Source: Alteromonas lipotrueae (GTDB taxonomy: Bacteria > Pseudomonadota > Gammaproteobacteria > Enterobacterales > Alteromonadaceae). Taken from it: a stretch of 64,000 nucleotides of DNA. Within the stretch, counting starts at the first letter, position 1. Every line of letters starts with the position of its first letter. The DNA lies in assembly GCF_019249215.1 (NCBI RefSeq), contig NZ_JAESDI010000001.1, forward strand, positions 332,431 to 396,430. Direction: 5' to 3'. The translations under genes and the position numbers were made by a program. The notes under the pieces were generated by a model, which made no database searches, was not told where the DNA came from, and was given only the letters and a program-made list of their open reading frames with translations. Positions 20,638-31,063 of the stretch are shown one piece after another.

Positions 20638-23115
20638 TTAGAATGTCTGACCGATATTAAAGGTGAAGAATTTAGCATCATCACCATCACGTTCTTGGAT
20701 CGCTCTTGAGAAGCTGAATACCATCGGTCCCATTGGTGAAATCCATTGTACCGAAATACCAGCGGAACTACGATACAGCGTCCAGTCAGAATAGTCCATT
20801 AACGAACCATACTGAGTGCTAGACTGATCAAAATCTTTGAATTGGTCGTAATCGAACTCAGTATCCCACACGTTGCCCACATCCACAAATAGACTGGTTC
20901 TTACCGAGTTGTCCATATCTGCTTCCACAAAAGGTGTGGGAACAATTAACTCAAGACCACCTAGTGCCATTGCGTTACCACCAAGACTGCGACTAGATAA
21001 TGTAATCACATCATCAATAGGGTCTGTTGGATAAACTTCACCATCAGGACCTGTTAAAGAGCCACTTGGTGAGCGAATGATACCACGCGGACCTACGGTG
21101 TTATTCTCAAACCCACGAAGTGAATCCGAGCCACCAGCGGTGAAGTTTTCGGTGAACGGCAATATCTGCTCATTACCATTTACATCACCATAGCCGTTAC
21201 CGTAACCCATTCTAATTCTGGCAAGTACTGACCAGCGCTGATTTCTAGACAGTGGGAAATACCACTTTCCATCGAACAAGGTTTTGAAATAATTCACATC
21301 AGAATTAGGTGTAGTAATACTAAATGAGGCACGCTGTGACGAGCCTGCTGTAGGGAATAAACCGCGGTTTAATGTACTACGACTCCAACTTACGCTGGCA
21401 AGATAGCTATGGTATTTAATGGGCGCATCAGGATCATCGCCATCAAGGAACTGGTTATAAAACTGCTCCGTTTGCTCATAATAACCACGGTTATAGAGCT
21501 CTACGTTACTGTACGTCAGCCCGAAGTTGATTCGGTTAAATTCGTTTATCGGGTACCCGATATTCGCACCTACAGACCACTGCTTGGAGTTATATTGGAT
21601 AACGTTAAAGTCTGAGCCGTCAAATTCACTATATCCTAACGAACCACCTAAACTGATACCGTCGATAGTAAAGTAAGGGTCGTTATAGGTAATTTGCGCC
21701 GAACGTTGATAAGAAACCGTACTTAAGTTTAAACCCACGCGCTTACCGGTACCCAAGAAGTTATCTTGTTGAATACCCGCTTGAAGGCTTAACTTAGTTT
21801 GATCGCCGTACCCAATACCGGCGTTGAATGAACCAGAAGGCTGCTCTTTAACGTTGAAGTTGACGTCTACTTGGTCATCTTGGCCTGGAATTCTGATGGT
21901 TTCAAATTCAACCTCTTCCATATACGTCAAACGTGACAATTGGTTCTTGGAAGATTCAAGTAAGTTATTTGATAACCATGTACCTTCCATTTGGCTTACG
22001 TTCTGACGTAAAACGTTATCAGCAGTAACAACGTTACCGTTGAACTTAATACGCTTAACGTAAATACGTTTGCCCGGGTCTACTGACAAGGTCAGTTTCA
22101 CCGTTTTATCTTCATCGTTAATGTTTGGTACCGTGGTCACTGTTGGATAAGCGTAACCAAATCGGCCAAGGTACTTACTGATAAATTCTTCTGTGTAAGT
22201 GACTTCGGCTTGGTTATAAAGCTCACCTGGCGTTAGTGGTAATACACGCTGAATATAGTCTTCATGACCCAGCACATCACCCACCAGCTCGACTTCAGAG
22301 ATAGTGTATTGCTCGCCTTCACTTACGTTCATTGCAACGTAAATACCCGACTTTTCAGGGGTCATGGATACTTGTGTAGAATCCACATTGAAGCGAAGGT
22401 AACCACGATCTAAATAGTGATTACGTAGTGATTCCATATCACCTTGCAACGTTTGTTGCTGATAGCGGGTTTCTGACAAGAAATCCCACCACGGAGTATC
22501 GAACTGCAACTCAAACTGATCCATCAACTCTGCGTCAGTAAAAATCTCGTTACCAACGATGTTGATTTGTTGAATTTTAGCCGCATCACCTTCTTCGAAA
22601 AGTAATTTCAAATCGACACGATTTCGAGGAAGCGGCGTAATAATCGCTGTTACATCAGCGTTATATTTACCAATGCTGTAAAAGAAATCTTTCAAGCCAT
22701 TTTCAATCGACGTTAGAACGGTCTTATCTAAGGGCTCACCTAATCGTACGCCATTGCCGTCTAAGCTTTCTTGGAGCTGCTCATCTTTAATATCATCGTT
22801 GCCCTCAAAAATAATATTACTTATTGTGGGGCGTTCGGCTACGCGTACTACCAATGTGTTGCCGTCACGCAGAATTTCGACGTTTTCGAAATGCGTTGAT
22901 GAGTACAGAGAACGGATAAGCTGAGTTACCCGAAAGGTATTTAGCTCATCACCAACCTGAACTGGCAAATAGGTTAAGGCTGCACCTAGTGCTACCCGCT
23001 GTAGACCTTCTACTCGAATATCTTCTACAACGAATTCACTATTCTGCGCCGCAGCATTGGCAAAGCTAGCACTGGAAAAAATGGCTCCGGCTGCTACTAA
23101 CTGTTTTAACTTCAT
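20638..23115 (-). CDS. bamA: outer membrane protein assembly factor BamA
   Basis: BamA inserts beta-barrel proteins in the outer membrane. The 825-residue precursor has a Sec signal peptide (cut near SFANAAAQ), five POTRA domains over about residues 28-430, and a 16-strand barrel. The conserved lid-loop segment GGSDSLRGFENNTVGPRG is present. The C-terminus ends in Phe (NIGQTF), as expected for the barrel signal. It follows rseP by 58 bases. Confidence 0.98.
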   Translation of the reverse strand: MKLKQLVAAGAIFSSASFANAAAQNSEFVVEDIRVEGLQRVALGAALTYLPVQVGDELNTFRVTQLIRSLYSSTHFENVEILRDGNTLVVRVAERPTISNIIFEGNDDIKDEQLQESLDGNGVRLGEPLDKTVLTSIENGLKDFFYSIGKYNADVTAIITPLPRNRVDLKLLFEEGDAAKIQQINIVGNEIFTDAELMDQFELQFDTPWWDFLSETRYQQQTLQGDMESLRNHYLDRGYLRFNVDSTQVSMTPEKSGIYVAMNVSEGEQYTISEVELVGDVLGHEDYIQRVLPLTPGELYNQAEVTYTEEFISKYLGRFGYAYPTVTTVPNINDEDKTVKLTLSVDPGKRIYVKRIKFNGNVVTADNVLRQNVSQMEGTWLSNNLLESSKNQLSRLTYMEEVEFETIRIPGQDDQVDVNFNVKEQPSGSFNAGIGYGDQTKLSLQAGIQQDNFLGTGKRVGLNLSTVSYQRSAQITYNDPYFTIDGISLGGSLGYSEFDGSDFNVIQYNSKQWSVGANIGYPINEFNRINFGLTYSNVELYNRGYYEQTEQFYNQFLDGDDPDAPIKYHSYLASVSWSRSTLNRGLFPTAGSSQRASFSITTPNSDVNYFKTLFDGKWYFPLSRNQRWSVLARIRMGYGNGYGDVNGNEQILPFTENFTAGGSDSLRGFENNTVGPRGIIRSPSGSLTGPDGEVYPTDPIDDVITLSSRSLGGNAMALGGLELIVPTPFVEADMDNSVRTSLFVDVGNVWDTEFDYDQFKDFDQSSTQYGSLMDYSDWTLYRSSAGISVQWISPMGPMVFSFSRAIQERDGDDAKFFTFNIGQTF

Positions 23116-23173
23116 CTATTTTTCTTTTCCTGGCCGCGTTTTATGTTAGCTGTTTTATGTTTCCTGACTTTCA

Positions 23174-24526
23174 TCAGGCTATGCGAGCAATATCGTTCAT
23201 AATAGCGATACCCATTATCATAAACAGAAGCACGCCACCGATTCTGTAACCCCACTCCTGTACCGCATCAGGCACAGGCTTGCCGGTAAGCCATTCCACG
23301 ATGTAAAACATCAGGTGACCACCATCTAGCATGGGCAAGGGTAGTAAATTAATTATGCCTAAATTCACACTAATTAAGGCAAGAAAGCTCAAAAAGTAAG
23401 CCAAGCCGTAACCGGCACTGGTTCCTGCTCCTTGAGCGATGGATATAGGCCCACTTAAATTTTTCACCGAAACATCGCCGGTGACTAATTTGCCTATCAT
23501 CTCAACACTGAGTGTCATTAAGCGCCACGTTTTATCTAACGCTCTTCCAACTGCCTCTACTATGCCATATTGATGGGTAAACACATACCCTTCAGGCCAA
23601 GCTTCAAACGTTGGGCTTACCCCTAAATACCCAGTTTGCCCTTCTGGTGTATCGCGGCGCGCTATCGTTGCACGCAGTTGCTGGGGTTGTCCATCCCTTT
23701 CAATCGACAATACAACCGAATCTCCAGGGCTTTCAACAATCACATCAACTAAGGCCTGCCACGTGGTTAATTCATCGCCATTTAACGCGAGTAATTTATC
23801 ACCTGCCTGCAAACCAGCCTCTTGTGCTGCACTTCCTTCTCCAACAAAACCCACTTCTAACGTTGGATTAGGACGAAAAGGGGTTATTCCTAGACTGCTT
23901 AAAGGAGACTCGCTATCAGGGTCAAAGTTCCAACCCTCAAGTGTAAATGTTACTTCTTTTTCTTTTTTATCTTGGGTTAATACAGTAACTCGGGCCGATT
24001 CTTGACCAATGTAAGAAACCACTTCAAGGTTCACTGCTTCCCAATCTGGGGTGCTACGACTTCCTACCTTAATGACTTCATCACCCTTAACAACACCTGC
24101 TTGGGCTGCAATACTTCCAGGTTCAATATTGCCAATAACAGGCTTTACTGTTTGAAGCCCAACTAAGTACATCAACCACAACGCAAAAACAGCAAAGATA
24201 AAATTCACGCCAGGGCCAGCAAAAATAATAGACATGCGCTGTAATACCGGCTTATGGTTAAACGCCTTATGTTCTAGCTCTGGGGGTACGTCGTCAATTC
24301 GTCCATCAAGCATGCGTACGTAGCCACCGAGCGGGATCATAGCAATCACATACTCGGTGCCTGTTTTACTGGTTCTACGCCAAAGCGGCTTGCCAAAACC
24401 AATAGAAAAACGCTCTACTTGCACGCCACAACGCCGCGCTATATAGAAGTGTCCCCACTCATGTACCGCGACTAAAATACCTAACGCGACTATAAATGCA
24501 CCTAAGCTCCATAAAAATCCTAACAC
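23174..24526 (-). CDS. rseP: site-2 zinc protease RseP
   Basis: RseP cuts anti-sigma-E RseA within the inner membrane after DegS cleavage, and also clears signal peptides. The 450-residue protein has the HExxH motif VHEWGH (His22, Glu23, His26) in the first helix, two tandem PDZ domains in the periplasmic middle, and the LPLPMLDGGH motif in a late helix supplying the third zinc ligand. It overlaps the end of dxr by 7 bases. Confidence 0.97.
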   Translation of the reverse strand: MLGFLWSLGAFIVALGILVAVHEWGHFYIARRCGVQVERFSIGFGKPLWRRTSKTGTEYVIAMIPLGGYVRMLDGRIDDVPPELEHKAFNHKPVLQRMSIIFAGPGVNFIFAVFALWLMYLVGLQTVKPVIGNIEPGSIAAQAGVVKGDEVIKVGSRSTPDWEAVNLEVVSYIGQESARVTVLTQDKKEKEVTFTLEGWNFDPDSESPLSSLGITPFRPNPTLEVGFVGEGSAAQEAGLQAGDKLLALNGDELTTWQALVDVIVESPGDSVVLSIERDGQPQQLRATIARRDTPEGQTGYLGVSPTFEAWPEGYVFTHQYGIVEAVGRALDKTWRLMTLSVEMIGKLVTGDVSVKNLSGPISIAQGAGTSAGYGLAYFLSFLALISVNLGIINLLPLPMLDGGHLMFYIVEWLTGKPVPDAVQEWGYRIGGVLLFMIMGIAIMNDIARIA

Positions 24527-25707
24527 GTGAACTTACCTCTAATGACTTGGTCTGCTACCGTGCGGGCGGCAGTATCCTGTTCAAGGATTTGTTGGATAGA
24601 TGAAACGGTTACTGGTTCCATTTTGTTTAGGGTTTCTTCATTGACTACTGCAATATCCGTAAACCCTATTTTCCCCTCTAGAAAAGAGGCCACCGCTATT
24701 TCATTTGCAGCATTTAAACGGGTGGTAGCTGCCTGCCCTTCTCTACATGCATCAATGGCGAGTTTTAAATTTGGATAGCGCGTGAAACACGGCGTTTCAA
24801 AACTAAAATTAGCCATATCAGAAAAATCTAATGGCTTAACACCAGCATCAATGCGAGATGGGTAGGCAAGACCATAAGCAATTGGTGTGCGCATATCTGG
24901 GTTACCCAGCTGCGCTATAACCGAACCGTCTACATACTGCACCATCGAATGAATAAAACTTTGTGGGTGGACCACCACTTGAATGTCGTCTGGCGATGCA
25001 CCAAATAACCAACAGGCCTCAATAAACTCAAGCCCTTTGTTCATCATAGTGGCCGAATCTATCGTGATTTTACGCCCCATAGACCAATTAGGGTGGCTGC
25101 TCGCTTCATCAATCGTAATAGCATTAAAGGAACCTAATTCACGTTCTCTGAAAGGCCCCCCTGAGCCTGTTAGCAAAATCTTGCTAATACCCGCCTTCTC
25201 CAATTCGCCATACTCATAACCTTGAGGGAGACATTGAAAGATAGCGTTATGCTCACTGTCTATAGGTAAAATTTCAGCGCCGCTTTGTGTTGCAGCGTCA
25301 ATAAATAATGCACCAGACATCACTAGCGCTTCTTTATTTGCTAATAATACCTTTTTACCCGCTTTCACAGCCGCTAATGTAGGTAGCAAACCTGCCGCCC
25401 CCACTATGGCCGCCATCACAGTATCGACTTCGGCTGCACAAGACACGTCTTCTAAAGCTTTAGCGCCACAGAGTATTTCGGCGGTGATATTGTATTCTGT
25501 CGCTAGCGTGCAAGCCTCTTTGTACCTAGCTTCATCAGCAACCACCACGAATCGAGGCGAGCACTTCTGCGCTTGCTGCATAAGTAATTCAAGCTGACCA
25601 TTGCCAGTAATGGCAAAGGTGCGGTATTTTTCAGGATGACGATTAATAACATCGAGGGTATTACAACCAATAGAGCCGGTTGCCCCTAAAACGGTAACGG
25701 TTTGCAT
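24520..25707 (-). CDS. dxr: 1-deoxy-D-xylulose 5-phosphate reductoisomerase
   Basis: Dxr makes 2-C-methyl-D-erythritol 4-phosphate with NADPH in the MEP isoprenoid pathway. I chose the ATG at 25707 because it overlaps the cdsA stop (TGATG), giving 395 residues; an ATG four codons earlier exists. The nucleotide motif is VLGATGSIGCNTLDVI. LPIDSEHNAIFQCL and SHPNWSMGRKITIDSATMMN carry metal and substrate residues. Here dxr lies between cdsA and rseP, not before uppS as in E. coli. Confidence 0.97.
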   Translation of the reverse strand: MQTVTVLGATGSIGCNTLDVINRHPEKYRTFAITGNGQLELLMQQAQKCSPRFVVVADEARYKEACTLATEYNITAEILCGAKALEDVSCAAEVDTVMAAIVGAAGLLPTLAAVKAGKKVLLANKEALVMSGALFIDAATQSGAEILPIDSEHNAIFQCLPQGYEYGELEKAGISKILLTGSGGPFRERELGSFNAITIDEASSHPNWSMGRKITIDSATMMNKGLEFIEACWLFGASPDDIQVVVHPQSFIHSMVQYVDGSVIAQLGNPDMRTPIAYGLAYPSRIDAGVKPLDFSDMANFSFETPCFTRYPNLKLAIDACREGQAATTRLNAANEIAVASFLEGKIGFTDIAVVNEETLNKMEPVTVSSIQQILEQDTAARTVADQVIRGKFTC

Positions 25708-26570
25708 CACGCCATCCACGTTACATAGCAGAACGCAAAGACCGGAAATGCAGCAGTTAAGCTATCGATTCTGTCAAGCACTCCGCCGTGTCCAGGCAAG
25801 ATTTTTCCACTATCTTTAATACCCGCACAGCGTTTTAGCATACTTTCGTTAAGGTCACCTAATGCTGAAACCGCCACGGTAACGCCGCCGATAATGAGGT
25901 GCAACCAAATGCGGGAAGGCTCAACCTGATAGTGCAATGCAGCAAAAGCAATAATGGCAAATGAAGCTGCAATGCCACCTATAAGACCTTCTAAACTTTT
26001 ACCTGGAGAAACATTAGGACGTAACTTGTGGCGACCAAATTTAACGCCTACGAAGAAAGCGCCTATATCTGCTGCCCACACGATACCTAAAACGTAGAAA
26101 ATAAGTGATGCACCATAAAAGGGGTCTACATCGTGCAGACTGGTGCGAAGGGCAATAACCGCCACCCAAGTTGGAATTAAGGTAAGTAAGCCGAACACGG
26201 TGCGCACACTGCGGCTTTCACGCCAAAACTTGGTGTATTTTGGGTATGCCAGCACCATGAAAAGAGAAACTATCCACCACACCACTGCTATACCTAAAAT
26301 TCCGTGATATAAATCGTGAAGTTGACCTTGATACCAAATAACACTGGTATCAACAATTAAGGATAAGCTGATGCAGATAGCGAATGCTGCTGCCATGAAG
26401 AGTATTTTTTTAGGGCGCTCACAAATACCGGACATATTAGCCCATTCGTAAGCCCCTATCGCAACCACACCGGAAATCGCAATTTCAAACCAGAAGATAG
26501 GCAGAAAAAGTATGGAAAATAGCGCCAAAGGCGCGAGAATTAACGCTGTTATTATTCTTTGTTTTAGCAT
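25707..26570 (-). CDS. cdsA: phosphatidate cytidylyltransferase
   Basis: CdsA makes CDP-diacylglycerol from phosphatidate and CTP, the branch point of phospholipid synthesis. The 287-residue polytopic inner-membrane protein has about seven to eight helices. The C-terminal family signature lies around SALGDLNESMLKRCAGIKDS and ILPGHGGVLDRIDSL, with acidic metal-binding residues. Translation is coupled to dxr by a one-base overlap. Confidence 0.96.
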   Translation of the reverse strand: MLKQRIITALILAPLALFSILFLPIFWFEIAISGVVAIGAYEWANMSGICERPKKILFMAAAFAICISLSLIVDTSVIWYQGQLHDLYHGILGIAVVWWIVSLFMVLAYPKYTKFWRESRSVRTVFGLLTLIPTWVAVIALRTSLHDVDPFYGASLIFYVLGIVWAADIGAFFVGVKFGRHKLRPNVSPGKSLEGLIGGIAASFAIIAFAALHYQVEPSRIWLHLIIGGVTVAVSALGDLNESMLKRCAGIKDSGKILPGHGGVLDRIDSLTAAFPVFAFCYVTWMA

Positions 26571-26624
26571 AATTGGCTCTCGGCTCCTGTGCTCAGGCCT
26601 GCCCTGATACCTGCCTGCATAGAG

Positions 26625-27407
26625 TTAGCTGCTGGCAGTATCAATTTGTTCACCGGTAAGACCGAACCGTCGTTGGCGAACATTAAAATCATCTACGGCT
26701 AATTGAAAAACATCTTCATTGAAGTCTGGCCATAGTACATCGGTAAAATATAATTCGGCGTACGCACACTGCCATAATAAAAAGTTGCTGATTCGGTGTT
26801 CACCACCCGTGCGTATGAGAAGATCAAGTTCAGGAAGGCTCGCTGTAGAGGTATGTTGATTAAAAACTGCCTCATCAATGTCTTGAAGCGACATTTCGCC
26901 TTGCTTTACTTTTTCAGCTACTTCTTTTGCGGCATTAACAATGTCCCATCTGCCACCGTAATTGGCAGCGATATTAAGAACAAGATCGTTATTACCAGAA
27001 GTCATATCTTCCGCTTTGCGGATTTTTGCAACCAACTTGCTATCAAAAGCACTTAAATCGCCTATTACTTTTAAGCGAACGCCATTTTTATGGAGTCGTT
27101 TGGCTTCACTGTTTAACACTAAATTGAACAGTTCCATCAATACACTGACTTCTTCTTCGGGACGCTTCCAATTTTCACTTGAAAAAGCGAACAAGGTTAA
27201 AGACTCAATGCCAGTTTGACGAGCAAAGCGTACCACTGCTCGAACAGACTCAACACCTGCCTTGTGCCCGAAGGTACGAATTTTCCCTTTCTTTTGCGCC
27301 CAACGACCATTGCCATCCATAATAATGGCGACATGTTTAGGGCCAGCAACGGATGCTGGCCCTACTGTATCAGTCGTTTTGGCTGCGTTTGACCGCTTCC
27401 CAATCAT
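26625..27407 (-). CDS. uppS: undecaprenyl diphosphate synthase (cis-prenyltransferase)
   Basis: UppS extends farnesyl diphosphate with eight isopentenyl units to give the C55 lipid carrier for cell-wall synthesis. The 260-residue protein has the catalytic Asp31 in IIMDGNGRWAQ, TLFAFSSENWKRP, and the C-terminal substrate motif LLIRTGGEHRISNFLLWQ. About 20 extra N-terminal residues precede the core; an alternative start close to it is possible. It lies between frr and cdsA. Confidence 0.97.
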   Translation of the reverse strand: MIGKRSNAAKTTDTVGPASVAGPKHVAIIMDGNGRWAQKKGKIRTFGHKAGVESVRAVVRFARQTGIESLTLFAFSSENWKRPEEEVSVLMELFNLVLNSEAKRLHKNGVRLKVIGDLSAFDSKLVAKIRKAEDMTSGNNDLVLNIAANYGGRWDIVNAAKEVAEKVKQGEMSLQDIDEAVFNQHTSTASLPELDLLIRTGGEHRISNFLLWQCAYAELYFTDVLWPDFNEDVFQLAVDDFNVRQRRFGLTGEQIDTASS

Positions 27408-27415
27408 AATACTTG

Positions 27416-27973
27416 TTACACTTCCATCAGTTCTTTTTCTTTAACAGCAAGCATGCCGTCAACTTTCTTAATGAAGTCATTCGTTAAAGACTGAATATTT
27501 TCTTCCGCTGCGCGGCTTTCATCTTCGCTGATTTCTTTCTCTTTAAGTAATTCTTTGACGTCGCTGTTAGCATCGCGGCGGATATTTCGAATTGAAACTC
27601 GGCCGTTTTCTGCTTCATTACGCACCACACGAATAAGGTCTTTTCGACGCTCTTCGGTAAGCGGCGGAAGTGGAATTCGAATAGAACCACCCGCGCTCAT
27701 TGGGTTTAATCCCAAATCTGCCTGCATAATTGCTTTTTCAACAGCTTGAATAGCACTTTTATCAAACACAGTCAGTGCCAATGTACGGCTATCTTCCGCA
27801 ATGACGTTAGCTACTTGCTTAAGCGGTGTGTCTGTACCGTAGTAAGGTACCATAATGCCATCTAATAAGCTTGGATGAGCACGGCCTGTGCGAATTTTGC
27901 TAAACTGGCCTTTAAGTGCACTGATGCTTTTATCCATACGCTCTTGCGCATCTAATTCAATTTCATCAATCAC
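27416..27973 (-). CDS. frr: ribosome recycling factor
   Basis: RRF with EF-G splits post-termination ribosomes. The 185-residue protein has the three-helix bundle with [17 protein letters not shown] and the small beta domain ([18 protein letters not shown]). The helix segment [20 protein letters not shown] is conserved in the family. It follows pyrH by 22 bases, in the common pyrH-frr pair, and precedes uppS by 8 bases. Confidence 0.98.
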   Translation of the reverse strand: MIDEIELDAQERMDKSISALKGQFSKIRTGRAHPSLLDGIMVPYYGTDTPLKQVANVIAEDSRTLALTVFDKSAIQAVEKAIMQADLGLNPMSAGGSIRIPLPPLTEERRKDLIRVVRNEAENGRVSIRNIRRDANSDVKELLKEKEISEDESRAAEENIQSLTNDFIKKVDGMLAVKEKELMEV

Positions 27974-27995
27974 GTTATATTTCCTATTTTCTTAA

Positions 27996-28733
27996 TTAAC
28001 TATTGTCAGCGTGACAAATTAGGGTGCCAACTTGCTCACCCATAACAACACGTTTCAAACAACCTGCTTCGTTCATATTAAATACACGGATAGGTAGGCT
28101 GTGATCTCTAGCAAGTGTGAACGCTGACAGGTCCATCACTTTTAATTCTTTCTCGAGTACTTCTTGATAAGACAGTTGATCATATAAAGTAGCATCTGGA
28201 TTTTTAACTGGGTCATCGCTATAAACACCATCAACTTTCGTGGCTTTTAGCACGGCATCGGCTTCAATTTCAATACCGCGAAGACACGCGGCTGAATCTG
28301 TGGTGAAGAAAGGATTACCTGTACCCGCTGAAAAAATAACCACACGGCCAGATTTTAATAAACTAATCGCTTCTGCCCAGTTGTAAGCATCGCACACGCC
28401 ATTTAAAGGTATAGCTGACATCATACGCGCATTAACAAAGGCACGATGCAGTGCATCACGCATGGCTAAGCCGTTCATTACGGTAGCAAGCATACCCATG
28501 TGGTCGCCTACAACGCGGTTCATGCCAGCTTTTGCAAGCCCTTCGCCGCGGAACAAGTTACCGCCACCAATAACCAAGCCTACTTGAACACCTAGTTCAA
28601 CAAGTTCTTTGATTTCTTGGGCCATACGGTCAAGTACTTTAGGATCGATGCCAAAGCCTTCTTCACCCATAAGGGCTTCGCCACTTAGCTTTAACAGAAT
28701 GCGTCGATATGCTGATTTCGGTGTGATACTCAT
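27996..28733 (-). CDS. pyrH: UMP kinase
   Basis: PyrH phosphorylates UMP to UDP for pyrimidine nucleotide supply. It belongs to the amino-acid-kinase fold and is unrelated to eukaryotic UMP kinases. The 245-residue protein has [12 protein letters not shown] at the N-terminus, [12 protein letters not shown], and [32 protein letters not shown] is the ATP-binding region. It lies about 240 bases after the tsf stop and terminator, so it probably has its own promoter. Confidence 0.98.
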   Translation of the reverse strand: MSITPKSAYRRILLKLSGEALMGEEGFGIDPKVLDRMAQEIKELVELGVQVGLVIGGGNLFRGEGLAKAGMNRVVGDHMGMLATVMNGLAMRDALHRAFVNARMMSAIPLNGVCDAYNWAEAISLLKSGRVVIFSAGTGNPFFTTDSAACLRGIEIEADAVLKATKVDGVYSDDPVKNPDATLYDQLSYQEVLEKELKVMDLSAFTLARDHSLPIRVFNMNEAGCLKRVVMGEQVGTLICHADNS

Positions 28734-28902
28734 TATTCGATATGTCCTCGTAAACCCATTTTGTCTTATGCTTTTCTATTATTTACACACTGCTTTTGCA
28801 GGTAAAAAGAATAGGACAAAATGCTTTCGTAAGCGTTTAAAGATTTTACCGTTTTGCACTCTACCTTACCTTAGCAAAACCGTAACCCGCGGGTAGTAGC
28901 TA

Positions 28903-28927
28903 TAAAAAAGCACCTCCGAAGAGGTGC
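28903..28927 (-). terminator. rho-independent terminator after tsf
   Basis: GCACCTC (28910-28916), loop CGAA, GAGGTGC (28921-28927). Read on the minus strand the stem is followed by a T-run (plus A's at 28903-28908). It ends the rpsB-tsf transcript. Confidence 0.9.
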
Positions 28928-28974
28928 CTTGTAGTTTATCTGACATTAACACAATGCAAAAGATAAACGCCCAA

Positions 28975-29847
28975 TTATTTCTTGGCCGCTTCCATTTGTG
29001 CTGCAACTTCTGCTGCAAAGTCTTCAGTTTTCTTCTCGATACCTTCACCAACTTCGAAACGTACGAAGTTAACAACATCAGCAGAGTTGTTTTTAAGCAA
29101 CTCAGCAACGCTGATTGAAGGATCTTTAACGAAAGGCTGACCAGTTAAGCTTACTTCACCAGTAAACTTCTTCATGCGGCCTGCAACCATCTTCTCTGCG
29201 ATATCAGCTGGCTTACCAGACTGCATTGCAATACCGATTTGGATTTCTTTCTCTTTCTCAACAACTTCAGCTGGAACATTTTCAGGCTTAACGAACTGAG
29301 GGCTAGCCGCTGCAACGTGCATTGCAATGTCTTTAGCCAACTCTTCGCTGCCACCAGTAAGAATTGAGATTACGCCGATACGACCGCCGTGCACGTATGC
29401 ACCTAGTGTATCGCCTTCAACGTTGATAACGCGACGAGGAGAGATGTTTTCACCGATTTTCGCCACTAATGTGTCACGAACGTCGCTTACTTTAGCACCG
29501 TTAAGTTCAGACGCATTCAACGTGTCGATATCGTTGATGTTGTTCGCTGCTGCTATTTCTAGCAACTCGTTACCAAACTTAAGGAAACCTTCGTCACGTG
29601 CTACGAAATCTGTTTCACAGTTAATTTCAAGCATAGTCGCGCGACCGTCTTGAACTTTAGTAAGGATTACACCTTCAGCTGCGATACGGCCTGCTTTTTT
29701 AGCTGCTTTCGCTTGGCCTGATTTACGCATGTTTTCAATGGCTAGCTCAATGTCACCATCCGTTTCAACCAGGGCTTTCTTACAATCCAGCATACCTGCG
29801 CCTGTACGCTCGCGCAGTTCTTTAACTAGTGCTGCAGTCACTGCCAT
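28975..29847 (-). CDS. tsf: elongation factor Ts
   Basis: EF-Ts exchanges GDP for GTP on EF-Tu. The 290-residue protein has an N-terminal UBA-like domain ([20 protein letters not shown]), the [10 protein letters not shown] signature contacting EF-Tu, the core with [19 protein letters not shown], and a C-terminal module. It follows rpsB by 123 bases with a weak attenuator hairpin between them, as in the conserved rpsB-tsf operon. Confidence 0.98.
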   Translation of the reverse strand: MAVTAALVKELRERTGAGMLDCKKALVETDGDIELAIENMRKSGQAKAAKKAGRIAAEGVILTKVQDGRATMLEINCETDFVARDEGFLKFGNELLEIAAANNINDIDTLNASELNGAKVSDVRDTLVAKIGENISPRRVINVEGDTLGAYVHGGRIGVISILTGGSEELAKDIAMHVAAASPQFVKPENVPAEVVEKEKEIQIGIAMQSGKPADIAEKMVAGRMKKFTGEVSLTGQPFVKDPSISVAELLKNNSADVVNFVRFEVGEGIEKKTEDFAAEVAAQMEAAKK

Positions 29848-29886
29848 TTTTCAATTCCTCAGCAATAAATATAAATTCGGTTAGGT

Positions 29887-29906
29887 AAAAGGGGCGTTAT
29901 CGCCCC
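29887..29906 (-). terminator. weak terminator or attenuator between rpsB and tsf
   Basis: GGGGCG (29891-29896) pairs with CGCCCC (29901-29906). On the minus strand only about four T's follow, so partial read-through from rpsB into tsf is likely. Confidence 0.6.
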
Positions 29907-29970
29907 TCTCAATACGTTTCGTATTGTTGCACTATCATATGCTTTTGATATGACAGTAAAGCGAACAGAA

Positions 29971-30702
29971 TTACTCTGCTGCTTCTACGAAGTCGTCTTG
30001 CTCAGCTTGTGCTTCAAGGTTGCTTTCGCGACCAGAAATTACAGCGTTAGCAGCGGCATCCAAGTATAGTTGAACTGCGCGGATTGCATCGTCGTTACCA
30101 GGAATGATGTAATCAACACCATCTGGGTTAGAGTTAGTATCCACAACACCAACAACTGGAATACCCAGGTTACGTGCTTCTGTGATAGCAATGTGCTCGT
30201 GGTCTGCATCGACAACAAAGATAGCGTCTGGTAAGCCGCCCATATCTTTGATTCCGCCAAGGCTGTTTTCAAGCTTTTCCATTTCACGCTGAAGCATTAG
30301 GGCTTCTTTTTTGGTCAGCTTTTCGAAAGTACCGTCTTGGCTTTTTTGCTCAAGTTCTTTCAAACGCTTGATTGACTGACGAACTGTTTTCCAGTTAGTC
30401 AACATACCACCTAACCAACGCTTGTTAACGTAAAACTGGTCACATTTAACAGCTGCATCTTTTACCGCATCGCCAGCAGCGCGCTTAGTACCTACGAAAA
30501 GGATTTTCCCTTTCTTAGATGCTACGCTTGATAGGTAGTTAAGAGCGTTGTTGAAAAGTGGAACTGTTTTTTCAAGGTTGATGATATGAACTTTGTTACG
30601 TGCGCCAAAGATGTATGGTTTCATCTTAGGGTTCCAGTAACGAGTTTGGTGACCGAAATGCACACCGGCTTTCAGCATGTCACGCATTGAAACATTTGCC
30701 AT
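29971..30702 (-). CDS. rpsB: 30S ribosomal protein S2
   Basis: S2 is a late-assembling small-subunit protein contacting S1. The 243-residue protein has the typical start [20 protein letters not shown], then [15 protein letters not shown] and [15 protein letters not shown]. The segment [19 protein letters not shown] is family-wide. An AGAGGAA ribosome site precedes the ATG. Its leader contains a stem that may serve autoregulation. Confidence 0.99.
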   Translation of the reverse strand: MANVSMRDMLKAGVHFGHQTRYWNPKMKPYIFGARNKVHIINLEKTVPLFNNALNYLSSVASKKGKILFVGTKRAAGDAVKDAAVKCDQFYVNKRWLGGMLTNWKTVRQSIKRLKELEQKSQDGTFEKLTKKEALMLQREMEKLENSLGGIKDMGGLPDAIFVVDADHEHIAITEARNLGIPVVGVVDTNSNPDGVDYIIPGNDDAIRAVQLYLDAAANAVISGRESNLEAQAEQDDFVEAAE

Positions 30703-30714
30703 TTTAATTTCCTC

Positions 30715-30780
30715 TCGGGGTTAGGCCTCCATATACCCATTGTATCGATCCCACCTAAGTAAATAAGTAGAACACCCCGA
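30715..30780 (-). promoter_or_regulatory. possible rpsB leader structure
   Basis: TCGGGG (30715-30720) and CCCCGA (30775-30780) can pair in the rpsB 5' leader. One arm abuts the GAGAGG ribosome site of rpsB. S2 represses its own operon through a leader RNA in E. coli; that this stem plays the role here is inference. The rest of the 30703-31063 gap is AT-rich and must carry the divergent rpsB and map promoters. Confidence 0.35.
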
Positions 30781-31063
30781 TACGCAGTGTTGGTATATGT
30801 GTGTTTTAATTAAATTTAATTTACCCTTTTGACCACATGCTTTTAAGGGCATTCCGTCAGGGCGCGCGCTTTATACCATATTAAGCTTATCCACTCAAGT
30901 TTTACCGCCAGTTTAGCCATTACTTGCATTCTTTAAGACTGCCCCTATACACATTCAATCCTAATGGCTAAAATATACTTATATAGATACATTCTGCACG
31001 TTAACCCCTGCCTATTTTACAAGTGGTAGCGTAACGGCCTAAATAAACGAATAGAGAGACGCT